Position numbers and translations under genes: made by a program. From Saposhnikovia divaricata (Eukaryota > Streptophyta > Magnoliopsida > Apiales > Apiaceae), in the NCBI GenBank assembly GCA_036435485.1, contig CM071595.1, positions 6,686,001 through 6,750,000 on the forward strand: 64,000 bases of DNA, in the 5' to 3' direction. Below the pieces are notes generated by a model. That model searched no databases, was not told the DNA's origin, and worked only from the letters and a program-made list of their open reading frames with translations. Shown here piece by piece: positions 1 to 11,610 of the stretch (positions within the stretch are counted from its first letter, which is position 1; each line of letters begins with the position of its first letter).

Positions 1-2290
1 CTTTTCCTTATGGTACTTTTGCATATCGTAGACTACCCTTTGGTTTGTGTAATGGCCCATCTACATTTCAACGACTTATGACAGCTATATTCTCAGATTT
101 TCTAGGAAAAACCATGGAAGTCTTCATGGATGACTATACTGTATATGGTTCTTCCTTTGATTCTTGTTTAAATAGTTTGTCTCAAGTGTTGCAGAGATGT
201 GAAGACACTAATCTTGTTCTTAATTGGGAGAAGTGTCATTTTATGGTAAAGGATGGTATTGTGCTTGGGCACAAGATTTCTAGTAAAGGCATCGAGGTGG
301 ACAGGGCAAAAATCGAAGTGATCGAGAAATTACCACCACCCTCATCCGTAAAGGGGATTAGAAGTTTCCTTGGACACGCCGGTTTTTACCGACGTTTTAT
401 CAAGGATTTTTCTAAAATTTCTCGTCCTCTTTGTAATCTACTTGAAAAAGACAGTGCCTTTGATTTTAACGAGAGTTGTCTTGTTGCTTTTAATAGGTTG
501 AAGAAGGAGCTTACTTCTGCACCTATCATGTCAGCCCCTGATTGGAGCTTGCCTTTCGAGCTAATGTGTGATGCTAGTGACTATGCTGTGGGTGCTGTTT
601 TGGGCCAAAAGAAGGAAAAACGCATGCATGTGATATACTATGCAAGCAGGACACTTGATGATGCACAAATCAATTATGCCACCACTGAAAAAGAGCTACT
701 TGCTGTGGTTTTTGCCTTTGACAAATTCAGATCCTATCTTGTTGGGTCTAGGGTGATTGTTTATACAGATCATGCTGCAATTCGTTATTTGATGAAAAAG
801 AAGGATGCCAAGCTTCGTCTAATCCGTTGGATTCTTTTACTCCAGGAGTTTGATCTTGAAATTCGAGACAAGAAAGGTTCTGAAAACTTGGTAGCTGATC
901 ATTTATCCAGGTTGGACCAGGGAGATGAAGTGGTAGGAGTTAATATACCTATCATTGATGCATTTCCAGAAGAAACACTTCTTGCAGTATCTTTGTCTAC
1001 ACCATGGTATGCGGACTTCGTAAATTATCTTGTGGGTGGCATTGTACCAAGTGGACTGAGTTATCAATAAAAGAAGAAATTCTTATTTGATGTAAAACAC
1101 TACTTCTGGGAAGAACCACTTCTTTACAAGGAATGTGCTGATGGTATCATGAGGAGGTGTGTGCCACACGAGGAAATTCCTAATGTCTTGAATCATTGTC
1201 ATGCTTTAGAATGTGGTGGTCACAATAGTAGCACAAAAACTGTTGCAAAAATTTGGCAGTCTGGATTTTATTGGCCTTCAATGTATCAAGATGCCAGAAA
1301 CTTTGTTGCAACTTGTGATCGATGTCAAAGAACAGGAAATATTTCAGGACGGAATGAGATGCCTTTGCAACCTATTCTTGAGGTTGAGCTCTTTGATGTT
1401 TGGGGCATAGATTTCATGGGCCCGTTCCCATCATCTTATGGTAACAAATTTATTTTGGTGGGAGTTGATTACGTCTCTAAATGGGTGGAGGCGATTGCTA
1501 GTCCTACAAATGATGGTAGAGTGGTTAAGAAGTTCTACAGAAGCATATCTTTACACGTTTTGGAGTACCTAGGGCCATCATCAATGATGGAGGGTCTCAC
1601 TTTTGCAATAAATTAATTGAAGATCTTTTGTGAAAGTATGGAGTGACTCAAAAAGTTGCTACACCTTATCACCCTCAAACTAGCGGGCAAGTGGAGATCT
1701 CAAATCGAGAGCTGAAACAAATTCTTGAGAAAACAGTGGCTAGCTCCAAAAAAGATTGGGCAAGGAAGCTTGATGATGCTCTATGGGCTTATAGGACGGC
1801 ATTCAAGACACCTATCGGTATGTCTCCGTATAGGTTGGTGTTTGGAAAATCATGTCATTTACCCGTGGAAGTGGAGCACAAGGCACTTTGGGCGATAAGA
1901 TTCTTGAACATGGAATTACAAGCTGCGGGACTTAACAGGTTGATGCAACTAAGTGAACTTGATGAGTTGAGACTTAAGTCTTATGAAAATGCGGCAATAT
2001 ACAAGGAGAAGACAAAGAAGTGGCATGACAGGCATATTAGACCGAAAGAGTTTGAAGTTGACCAGCAAGTTCTACTGTTCAACTCAAGGCTGAAACTCTT
2101 TCATGGAAAATTGAAGTCAAGATGGTCTGGCCCTTTTAAAATTGTCAAGGTATATCCGTATGGTGCTGTGGACATCACTCGAGATGGTTCCGATGTGTTT
2201 AAAGTGAATGTGCAAAGGCTCAAGCCATATTTGATTGGTGATGACATTCCAAGAGGAGTCAATTGGCTTCTCTCCAGTCCTCAAGCTTAA
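1..2290 (+). pseudogene. Ty3/gypsy pol remnant (RT-RNase H-integrase), Athila/Tat-like
   Basis: The frame is open from base 3, so the 5' part of pol lies outside the window. It begins inside reverse transcriptase (catalytic FMDDY about base 145), passes through RNase H (CDASDYAVGAVL, then TDHAAIRYL) into an integrase with an HHCC zinc finger (CGGH, then CDRCQ) and a core with WGIDFMGP and YHPQTSGQVE. The C-terminal part has CHLPVEVEHKALWAI, a signature I associate with the Athila/Tat branch. The gene is broken: TAA at 1068-1070 with the same frame resuming, a one-base loss near 1533 that shifts the integrase core, and TGA at 1631-1633. The last segment then runs open to 2290. Lineage comes from motif recognition, not a tree; pol identity is very secure. 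Confidence 0.93.
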
Positions 2291-2919
2291 ATTCATCACG
2301 AGAGGCGTCGAGCTAATGACGTTAAACAAGCGCTATTTGGGAGGCAACCCAAGGAATTTTTCTTGATAATCGAAGAGATGAACCGGGGGTTTGCAGGGGA
2401 AAAGAAGGGGGGTAAGAGATCGAGAGGGGATAGGGAGAGACAGGATAGGGAGGAACGAGAGAGGGAGAAGATGGGTTTTGCAGCGATAAGGGGAGAATCA
2501 AAAAGAGTGTGTGATTGTGTGTTTATATTGAAGAGGAAGAGAATCGCAGGGGAAATTTGTATGTTATGAATGCTGGCAGTGATAAGAGAAAAATTATGGA
2601 AAAGAAAATAAGAGAACTAAACTGGGTTTGTGTTTTGTTTTGAATAAACAGGGGAGATGGGCTCGTTTGTAAGAAGAAAAAGAAAATAGGGAATTAAGCT
2701 GTGCATAAATTTAATAAAGGGAAGAGTTTTTGTATTAACAGAGAAAACAAACAACAGCTAAAATAGGGGATGAAAGGCTTCGAATTGACAAAAAAAAAAA
2801 CCTGGAAAAAATGTACCGAAAATTAAAAAAAATTGATATTTTTTTATTTTTTATTTTATTTAACAAAATAAAATCTAAACTTATAAGAAATAATTAACCT
2901 AAACTTAATATTGATGCCT
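2291..2919. other. Gypsy post-pol spacer, no gene seen
   Basis: Just after the integrase stop lies TTGGGAGGCAACCCAA (2337-2352), a palindromic motif familiar downstream of Athila-type pol. A purine-rich stretch follows (about 2396-2480), a possible polypurine tract for the plus-strand element. The rest is A-rich and non-coding. The boundary between the plus-strand pol element and the minus-strand LTR fragment to its right lies somewhere in this interval and cannot be fixed by eye. Confidence 0.5.
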
Positions 2920-4465
2920 TCCCCGGCAGCGGCGCCAATTTGTTGGTAGTATTTTTGTGAATATAAGTTCGTTCGCAGGGAAGGAATTTTAATACAAGTC
3001 TAAGTTTAATTTTCTATAATCTAAAAGTATGAGAAATAAGTGGTGTGATTTGTTATTAACTAGAGTAAAGAAATTAAAACTAAGATTTACTGATGAGGAA
3101 AAACAACCCGAGAACTAGGTTTCTTCAATTGGTTCAATAATGTTGATGTGATGCAATATAAATATTTCTCATATTTTTCTAAAAACAATTCTTCTCACCT
3201 TTATAATGTTCTCTCCCAAGATACAATATAATGCCTACGATTATACCTCAAAAGTCACTCCCATGATCAATTAAAATATAATTATAAACTATTAAAAACC
3301 AAGAATTATAAGTTTCATAGTTCTATTATTAATCTCCCGATTTAATAATTGAACTATGTCTATCAAATCATGAACAAGAATTATGACTCCTCTCCCAATT
3401 TGTCGTAATACCTGTGAATACAATTAACGGTTAGCTACTCCCTTAATTGGGTTAAGCCCTCAATGATAGATTAGCAAAAGTAGAGAATTAGCATCACAAT
3501 CAAACAATTATATCATCAATGAATACTACCTAATTCTCGGATTATAGAATTAGCTACGCATGCTGGATAAATAAAATAAGCATATATTAAGGGGTAGAAT
3601 CATAATAAAAAGAGTGTAGAGTGAAGAAAATGCAACTTGAAAATTTTAATTCTTCCGAAATAGTAGCCACTAAAATGAAAGAGCCCTCCAAGTAATTCCC
3701 TTAAAATCTTCAACCGAAATAGAATTTTGCCGAAAATTAAACTGTATGAATTAAAACTAAATTTTACAGAGAAAAAGAGAGATAGATTACAAGAGAGGAA
3801 TTTGCTCTCTTGTAATCTCTCAAGAACTACATCTATTTATAGCAAAAATTAGCACCCCAATAATAAAAAAATAAAAAGAAAATAAAAAGAAAATAAAAAC
3901 AAAAGAAAAGAAATCAAATAAAAATAAAAACAAAAGAAAGTAGCCGAAAGCAGCTGCACTCTAATTCCACTTGCTTTACAAATCACTACAAAACCCACTT
4001 GCTTTACAAACCGGCCACTTTTGTTGGTAGTATTATACTGGGTTCCGTAGAAATGCTTTTTAACCCGCACAGCTTATAATCTTTAATTAATAAATAATTA
4101 AATAAATCCAGAAATTATAAAAATAAATATCTAATATTGTTAGATATTTATAAATATAATTTTCTAAATAAATTAAATATTTATTAATATAAATAAGTCC
4201 TTAAGTCCTAAGCTGCGGTCAATTGAGGACCTGGAACCGGACTCCTTTCGCTTAACAAAAATTATATTAATTCCAACCGGGATTCCTGCTTTAAGAATAT
4301 ATCACTTTCCATTTTTTTGTGAAAATTCTTATTTCCTCATTGCTCGTCCAGGTTTAATCTACGGTCTCTTGATGATCTGAAACCGGGCTCCTTTTGCTTC
4401 CAAAATTATCCTATAAACATAAAAAAATATCTTAGCATCAAATTCAAATTAAAATGCTACTAACA
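2920..4465 (-). mobile_element. LTR plus primer-binding site of a gypsy-type element (minus strand)
   Basis: The LTR spans 2941-4465 and has inverted ends TGTTGGTAG / CTACTAACA. Three bases to its left is an 18-bp sequence (2920-2937) that reads TGGCGCCGCTGCCGGGGA on the minus strand. This resembles the tRNA-Asp-type primer-binding site of many plant gypsy elements, so this is a 5' LTR transcribed leftward. A minus-strand TATAAATA lies in the middle of the LTR. No internal coding region on the minus strand follows: the sequence to the left soon becomes the oppositely oriented pol remnant, so the element is truncated or rearranged. A second TGTTGGTAGTATTATA occurs inside at about 4023. Confidence 0.7.
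3834..3841 (-). promoter_or_regulatory. TATA box of the minus-strand LTR
   Basis: TATAAATA on the minus strand inside the 2941-4465 LTR, about 0.9 kb upstream of the primer-binding site. It supports leftward transcription of this LTR. Confidence 0.5.
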
Positions 4466-5706
4466 ATGCTAACAAGCACAAAATTAAGGATAAATGAGAG
4501 ATAACATGCTATAAAATATATACAAAATTAGCATGTATCAGTATTGTACTTACCAATCAGGTGGCATCTTCTCAGACATTAAAGTTCTATTGTCTAAACG
4601 TCCGGGGGCAACATGCGTGCCTTTCGGTTAGATGATAAACTTTCTTGAATGAAAGAAACACCTTACGAATATTGTACTCGTTGCAATTCATATATGAAAT
4701 AGATACTCCTAACAAAAAAAAGTCTAGTCAAAATAAATAAGAACCACTAAATCTTAAAATAAGTATATGAAAACCGTTGGTGTTTCCATTTGAATAATAA
4801 TTATTAAATCATCAGTAAATTAAAGATGATTTTATGAGTTTCGCGTGGATTGTAAAATCATCCCAATCTGATTTCTAGATCTAAAGATAGAGTCCAAATA
4901 GTAAATAAGAACATTTTTTAATAATAATAATAAAATTTAATTCTAATACAATCTTTTTTAATTATATCCTTTTCATATTATAATTTTATTTTTAAAATTC
5001 AGTTCTAATGTAACATTTTTTAATTTTATCGTTTTTAGATATAATTTTATTTTTAAAATTCATTTCTAAGGCAACCTTTTCTAATCATATCCTTTTTAGA
5101 TTATAATTTTCTCTTTTAATATGATATAACCTTGATCGTCTATTTTTACAATTAATAGATTCGACGGTTGAGATTATTTTAGTAGTACAGTGACGAAAAT
5201 TATGGATAAGATCCCTTTTATGCTAATTATATATAAGGATATAATGTAATAAATTTTATTTTATATAAATCATCAATTCTTAACATAAAAGAAGCTTATT
5301 CGAAATCAAAATTCTCAAAAATCCATATTCAGGAATTTCTGAAATCTATCGTCATTTTGAGTCACTTATTTTCCTAGCACAACACTAATATGGTTTCTGT
5401 TTACTCATTTTCTGTTTCAAGTAGAGTACTTACATACAATTTCCCTAAATCCTCAAATTTTACTATTCATGTGATCACTGTAGCATTTCTAAAGTTAGGG
5501 TTATTACACTGCCCTGCTTAATATAGTTGGAAATTATTCAAATAAAAATTAAAAGACTTACGGAGGATTTAGAAACCTAGAGCAATATAACCGCAAATGT
5601 CTGTAACTATATAGTTCGAGTGGATGAATCAGGGTCAGGGTCTAGCCATCTTGATGGCATAAAGTTAGCGACAAAAGCCTCCATGGAAAAGTTCAATACT
5701 ATGTCA
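4466..5706. other. AT-rich intergenic DNA, no gene seen
   Basis: I see no coding region here. The only internal structure noted is the three-fold repeat at 4941-5118. A segment near 5187 (GTACAGTGACGAAAAT) matches the terminal sequence of the MULE-type element at 38610-39968, suggesting a relic end of the same family. Confidence 0.5.
4941..5118. repeat. Three tandem ~62-bp AT-rich units
   Basis: Units start at 4941, 5003 and 5064, each opening with TTCTAA followed by a CCTTTT/TTTTAGAT block and ATAATTTTATTTTTAAAATTC. The third unit is more diverged. No function is apparent. Confidence 0.7.
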
Positions 5707-5906
5707 TTACCTGATATGTCTAGGTTTTGTACCCAATTTAGTACTTCTAGTATTTTCCTTTTTTCATTGACAAATTTTTCAAGAAATAGTTACAATAGTG
5801 AAATTCTTACCTGATATGTCTAGGTTTTGTACCCAATTTAGTACTTCTAGTATTTTCCTTTTTTCATTGACAAATTTTTCAAGAAATAGTTACAATAGTG
5901 AAATTC
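5707..5906. repeat. Perfect 2 x 100-bp tandem duplication
   Basis: Bases 5707-5806 are repeated as 5807-5906 with no differences that I can see, so the duplication is recent. Each unit contains GTTTTGTACCCAATTTAGTA, which resembles one terminus of the GGTACC-type MITE family found at 5937-6117 and 20854-21052. Confidence 0.85.
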
Positions 5907-5936
5907 TTCTTGTCTTGATATCTTGAAAGGAAAATC

Positions 5937-6117
5937 TAGAGGTACCAAATTGGGTACAAAACTTTTATAAAATGACACGTGTTTTAATCTGATTAGTTAT
6001 AATTCAATTAAATATGATAGGCCCTCCTGCATTCACACCAATATAAATCAATAAAAACATTCCTTTCTGCCACATCATTTTGTAACTATTTTTGGTACAC
6101 AATTTTGTACTCCTAAC
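5937..6117 (-). mobile_element. MITE of the GGTACC-ended family (inverted relative to the 20854 copy)
   Basis: The left end is AGAGGTACCAAATTGGGTAC; the right end, read on the minus strand, gives GGAGTACAAAATTGTGTACC. The interior, read on the minus strand, shares ATGATGTGGCAGA, a TTGGTGTGAATGCAGGAGG block and an ACACGTGTCATTT block with the element at 20854-21052. It therefore belongs to the same non-autonomous family but is more decayed. No TSD is clear. Confidence 0.6.
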
Positions 6118-6492
6118 ATTACTCATGACAAAATAATCTAAGGAAAAGTCCTTGACGTCTTATTTCATTTTTTTTTTATTTTGGGGTCTTCATGGTTAAC
6201 AGTTATTTTAATCATCAAACTATTGGTGATATCCAGTCTTTGAATCAAAGTTAAATCATAGGAATATTGGTCATTTCTTCAATATATGGGGTGTGATCCG
6301 GAGGCAACTACTGCCACTTGTTGATACATTTTCTAAAATAAAATGTTGGATTTTTCCATGTGTAATCTCTCATTTTTCTTAAAAATGGGCCTGTCGTTTT
6401 AAGAGACAAGGGAACCTAGAGGTAGATAATTTTTCAAAGTCTGGGATAGAAAGGCCCAAAATTCTTACAGGTCGGGACATGTGGATTAGATC

Positions 6493-6494
<2 letters not shown>
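6118..6494. other. Intergenic, no gene seen
   Basis: AT-rich unique-looking sequence between the MITE and the microsatellite. I see no coding potential or repeat structure. Confidence 0.4.
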
Positions 6495-6542
<48 letters not shown>

Positions 6543-6570
6543 CATCATCATCATCATTATTATTATTATG

Positions 6571-6605
<35 letters not shown>

Positions 6606-6606
6606 T
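6495..6606. repeat. (ATT)n/(ATC)n microsatellite
   Basis: A run of ATT trinucleotides passes into ATC, back to ATT and again to ATC. Translation gives only Asn/Asp homopolymers, so it is not coding. Confidence 0.95.
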
Positions 6607-6660
6607 TATTATCATAATTAATAAGAAATTGCCCAAAATGTCGAGATTCCAAGCCCCATG

Positions 6661-7340
6661 GCCCTAAATACCCACGGGATACACATGTGGGAGATGCGTA
6701 TCCAGGGTTACTGTAGCAGCGTTAGAACCTCCCTCTCCCAGAATTATCTCTTCGCCGGTGATTGATGGCGATTTCCGTCGCCTCCCTTCGATCTCTCAGG
6801 GTAATTTCCCAACCACCACAGCACGCCCACATGATCCCAGGCTCATCCCCTTCCTCTTCCCCATGTTCGTTTCTGTCCTACGACACCGCAGGGGCTTCAA
6901 CGAAGGTCGTCGGAGACATTCGAACTCGTCGGAATCGAGTTTTGGGATTTCAAAATCCGGCATTACAAATGTTAAATCAATGGTATAGGATTGTAGAGTT
7001 TGAGAATTCGAATCTAATGATGTGTATAACGTGACAAGAAAGTTACGCCTGAGAAAGATCAGAGAGATCAAAATTATCGCCGAAATCGTCATTATCTCTT
7101 GAGAAGAAGACGACTGAAAATATGCATCTGCCACATGCGTATCTTGAGATACGTATTTGTCAATAGCGTATCTCAAGACACGCATTTGTCATGGAATTTC
7201 CATTTTGTACAAACACGCATCTCCCACAAGCGTGTATCGTACACGTATTTCCTAGAGACGTGTCCCGTAGGTATTTAGGATCGCCGCCAACGCCCGTGGT
7301 ATTTTAGACCAAATATTCTGAAAAATGGGTATCTAGGGTC
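6661..7340. repeat. Dispersed repeat, copy 1 (related to 56325-57030)
   Basis: This segment and 56325-57030 share a layout: outer blocks rich in GCGTATC/ATACCC words (for example GAGATGCGTATCCAGGG here), a middle block with GATTTCCGTC, and a TTTGTAGAGTTTGA-like core followed by a GATTCTAATG/GTATA..AACGT stretch and a CGCCGAAATCG stretch. AAATACCCA near the left edge and GGTATTT near the right could be inverted ends. Short open frames on both strands are not convincing genes. Class unknown; probably a non-autonomous DNA element. Confidence 0.5.
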
Positions 7341-7570
7341 ATCACCTTTAATTATAAATATGAATATTTTTTAATTTTTTTTATTATTAATAAAAAATAA
7401 AATGTTTATTTTCATAGTAGTCCTAAAAAGAATAAACGGCAAGTAGAAGTACCAAATTTGAAATGAAGTGGCCGTTTCAACTTTAAACTTCACACTTCAA
7501 ACTGAAAACCCCCTGCCCCTTTTCATCAATTCACTTCATCACTCTTTCAGATTAGTACTTTCATCTGCCC

Positions 7571-7784
<214 letters not shown>

Positions 7785-10706
7785 ATGACAGGAATGGTGA
7801 TGTTAACAAAGGGAGGTGGATGTGGTGTTGGAAAAATAACAAGAAAAGCTACAACTGAAGCTGAAGAACAACAAAATCAGTTATCACTAGTGACTTTACT
7901 ACTTGATGCATTAAAAAAATCAATGTTTTCTTCTTGTAAGTTAGTGAGTCAAGACGGTGGAGAAGCTGACTTTGATTCTTCATCTTTCGTTCATCAGATG
8001 GAGATTGGATGGCCTACAAATGTTCAGCATTTGACCCATGTTACTTTTGATAGATTTCATGGCTTTCTTGGTCTTCCTGTTGAGTTTCAAGTTGAAATCC
8101 CCTGTAAAGCCCCCAGTGCCAGGTCTCAAATTTCTCAAATTTCAAGTTTTGTGCGTGTATATATGCAGTGTGTGTGTATTTTGAGTTGGGTATTCTTGTA
8201 TTTTACTTCTTGATGTGGGTTCAAGTGATAATTTTAATATATGTTCTACCAATGTCCAAGAAAAGGAAAAAAGATTGAACCTTTAGATCTGCTTAGATAA
8301 GTAGTGTTTATGCTTGAATGTAATAGTTGGTGAGTGTTGGTTTACTAGCTTGATTTAAGGTATTTTTAGTTGGAAAATGAACTAAGATGGTTTTAGGATT
8401 AATGGTTAAATTGTTGGGAGTTGTGTGATTGTCTAAAAGTTACTTGCAAAGATTGTCTTTTTGGGTTAATCTACTTTTTTATACAGTATAAGTTGGGTTA
8501 AGAAGAGATAAATTACATTCACTCAGTGATTTTTGAGTGTTTTGATTTAGTTTGTGACAAGAGGTTATGATATGTTTGTTTTGAAATTTAGCTCACTTCA
8601 GTTTTCAAACAGTTGTTGTTTAAGTAACTAATGAGTTACAACTCTATAGTACTGAAGTGAAAGATGATGTTGATATGAAATAAAGTAGTTGATTTATGGA
8701 ACTCCTAACTATCAACTCAACAAAAATGAAGCCATATGTGATGTTGATTTGTTTGTGCTTCCTTAGCCATATGTATGACATGACATCTACAAAATTTCTT
8801 ACTCTCTCCTGGGGTATTTTTCTAGACCAAGAAACAGTAAACTTGCAAAGGCTTATAATTATTTGATTACCATGATCAGTATACCAAAGTTTGTAGTAAA
8901 AGGAGTTGCACTGCACTACCACTGGCTGTCAGTCTACTTCTCGCATTAATGGCTATTGTATCACACTCTTCTAGTACTGACAAGTGAAGATCTCGTTATG
9001 TTCTTGTGCCACATTACTTGTTAGATTAGATTTTGCGTAGTATACAGCATGTAATTCTTTCATCTTCATAAGGCTTTTGTTACAGTCCTCTCTGATAATA
9101 GCTCGCTGCTCGCCTATGTGATAGCTTCAAATTGTTTCTCGTCTCCCTATGTCCCGTGTATCCTATCACTTGTCCGCAATTAGTTTGTAGATGCTAAAGT
9201 ATTTATGGTTTTGCAGTGTTAGTGTCTTCGGTGTCTCAGCTGAATCAATGCAATGCTCATATGACTTGAGAGGGAACAGTGTTCCCACAATACTATTGCT
9301 AATGCAGGAGAGATTATATTCCCAAGGAGGCTTAAAGGTAACCTCATTAATAATTTCACTATATGTAATAATCCCAAAGAAAGTCAGTCTCTAATTGCTT
9401 TTTTCGTTTTGTAGTCGGAAGGAATTTTTCGTATTAATCCAGAGAACAGCAAAGAGGAACATGTAAGGGAACAGTTAAACAGAGGCATTGTGCCACAAGA
9501 CATTGATGTCCACTGCTTAGCAGGTCTTATTAAGGCCTGGTTTAGGGAGCTTCCTTCTGGTATTTTAGATGGACTTTCGCCTGAAGAGGTACTGCAGTGC
9601 ACCACAGAGGAGGATTCCATTGAACTGGTGAAACAGCTAAAACCAACTGAGACAGCACTACTCAACTGGGCAATCGATCTCATGGCTGATGTCGTTGAGC
9701 ACGAGGATATCAACAAAATGAATGCTCGGAACATTGCTATGGTTTTTGCCCCAAACATGACTCAAGTAAGTCATGATGAGTATATATAGTTTTTCAACTA
9801 ACTTGTGTTGTTGGCCAAATTAAAGTTGTTTCAGATATTTAACTTTATTGTCCTTTGTTGGATCAGATGTCCGATCCTTTGACAGCCCTGATGCATGCAG
9901 TTCAAGTCATGAACTTGCTCAAAACCCTGATAATGAGAACAATACAAGAGCGTGATGAGGCTTCAACAGGAGATTTGCTAACTAATTATTCACCAACGTC
10001 AAACTATTCTTCTGATAGGCTGACTGATTACGAAAACACCAGCTGTGAACTCCGAGCATCTCCTTCAATCCATACAGAACAAATTGATTACAATACTGAC
10101 AGTGAGATTGAAGAGGAAATTCAGTCAATCTGTGAGACAGAAAAGTGTTTTTCCGAACAAGTTGACGATGACATAGAAAACACAAAAAACAGTTGTGAAC
10201 TCGGAGGATCCCCCTCAAGCCATACCGAACAAGTTGATTACAACACTGATAGTGAGAACAAGGATGATATTGAATCAACTTGTGAGACAGAAAAGTGCTT
10301 TTTGGAACAAGTTGATGGTGACAAAGAAAACACAAGATCCAGCTGTGAATTAAGAGGGTCTCCCTCAAGCCATACCGAACCACTTGATTACAACACTTAT
10401 GGTGAGAATGGAGATGAAAGTGAGTTACTTTGTGAGTCAGAAAAGTGTTCTTTAAAACGAATTGATGATGACAAAGAAAACACAAGAAACAACTGTTGTG
10501 AAGAATTAGGAGATTTGCAAGAAGAGCAAGAAACAAGTCCTAGAAGTTCTCGTTTGAGTACATGTGGTGGAGAAGTCTTGGGGTTGAGCATGGTAGATAG
10601 TAACGAGTTCAAAGTTGACCAGAGTACATCAGAACTAGGTGAAATTACTACTGATGTGAACAAGGTAGACAAGCTGGTGGATTCAAGTTTTCCTTTGCTT
10701 TTATGA
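7785..10706 (+). CDS. Rho GTPase-activating protein of plants (RopGAP, CRIB + RhoGAP)
   Basis: Four exons with GT-AG borders and consistent phase: 7785-8122, 9217-9337, 9415-9765, 9867-10706, giving 549 residues. Residues 72-104 form a CRIB motif (GWPTNVQHLTHVTFDRFHGF), which binds active Rop. The RhoGAP domain follows (about 116-300), with YDLRGNSVPTILLLMQE, the arginine finger in EGIFRIN (Arg159), AWFRELP and NARNIAMVFAPNMTQ. It should stimulate GTP hydrolysis on Rop/RAC small GTPases and so limit Rop signalling at the plasma membrane. The start is the first ATG after the GA tract. The C-terminal region (326-473) holds three ~50-residue repeats with a fourth partial one, unusual for this family. 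Intron 1 is about 1.1 kb. The RopGAP call is very secure; the exact Arabidopsis orthologue is not resolved. Confidence 0.95.
10032..10475 (+). repeat. Three in-frame ~150-bp repeats in the last RopGAP exon
   Basis: Units are 10032-10175, 10176-10325 and 10326-10475, a partial unit following. Each encodes about 48-50 residues with the order ENT..SCEL, SPS.HTE, DYNT, CE(T/S)EKC, D.D. The first two units are closest to each other. All units keep the reading frame. Confidence 0.9.
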
Positions 10707-11366
10707 GTCTGAAGTTGCAGCAAAATTGCTATCTTTGCTTATGAATTGTTTTGCTTTCGGTGTTTGTTCAGCTGGGGGCTGAACCTTTTCTTGGTCAAAG
10801 TTTCAACTGTCTCTCCAGCTACCCTGAACCTTTTCTTGCGTGTCTCCTGATATGATCAATTAGGACGGGAGTGGTGTGCTTTGTGAATCTTTGTTGTTCA
10901 GCTTCAGTTCAAGGCAAAACCGTTTCCAGTTTGTATTTTGTCATTGGTAGTACATTTCCAACGTTAACCATTTATACTGGGAGTTGTATCTGGAAAATAC
11001 GACGACTAGTAGATTAAAAAAAGCAAGAACATTTAAATATCTGTACAAGTGATCTTTTTATATCTGAATGGTTTGTTTGCGAAAGTTTCTTTTAAATATC
11101 TTTTTATATCTGAATGGTCTGTACAAGTTTGTATTATTATTGTTAATTACTCAATAAGATCAAAATAAAACAACCACAAACAGGCAGGCTAGTGTGTCCT
11201 GAACAACACGTTTTACCAAACAACCACAAACTGTAACAACTAAGAAGCACAGTTGATCAAAAAAACAAATCAATCTGCAATAGCCCCTCCCCCAAATGAA
11301 ATATAATCGTCCCAGGTAGCTATAACCACAATGATCATACTGCTGCAACACCAACTTACAGCTACT
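10707..11366. other. RopGAP 3' UTR and intergenic region
   Basis: T-rich sequence after the RopGAP stop, likely 3' UTR to roughly 11150. It includes a short direct repeat (CTTTTTATATCTGAATGG at about 11055 and 11100). The last part probably holds the 3' UTR of the convergent minus-strand micro-gene. Confidence 0.45.
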
Positions 11367-11610
11367 TCACATCCTTTTAGGTCCACCTCCATTGGGCGCT
11401 GTTGCATCATGCTTGTCCTCAGACCCCTTCCCTGGGTTGTGATATTTAACAACCTGAGCTTGTTGATTTGGCGAGTCAAGATGCACAAAAATTCTACCAT
11501 ATGGAGATCCTAGATAGAATATCAGTGAAAAGTTTAATATTATAGTATCATTTAAAATTCTTGTTCGGAATATTTAACATACCTTCTAGCTGTCTCTTAA
11601 TAATACTCAT
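11367..11610 (-). CDS. Putative two-exon micro-gene, 56-residue hypothetical protein
   Basis: Reading the minus strand, exon 1 (11610-11583) starts MSIIKRQLE and ends at a GTATGT donor. Exon 2 (11509-11367) follows an acceptor ending in CTAG and continues SPYGRIFVHLDSPNQQAQ..., ending in a hydrophilic Gly/Lys/Asp-rich tail before TGA. The junction restores one uninterrupted frame of 56 codons. I do not recognise the family. The frame stays open for some codons upstream of the ATG (passing the GTAAG at 11636), so these may instead be the last two exons of a longer gene. Support is splice-site quality, frame continuity and non-repetitive composition. Confidence 0.45.

Noticed and set aside
6379..6636. 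Asp/Asn homopolymer protein on the minus strand
   Set aside because: Product of the ATT/ATC microsatellite.
9982..10536. Cys/His-rich antisense frame resembling zinc fingers
   Set aside because: It is the shadow of the in-frame RopGAP repeats; the C..C/H..H spacing only reflects the 150-bp DNA repeat.
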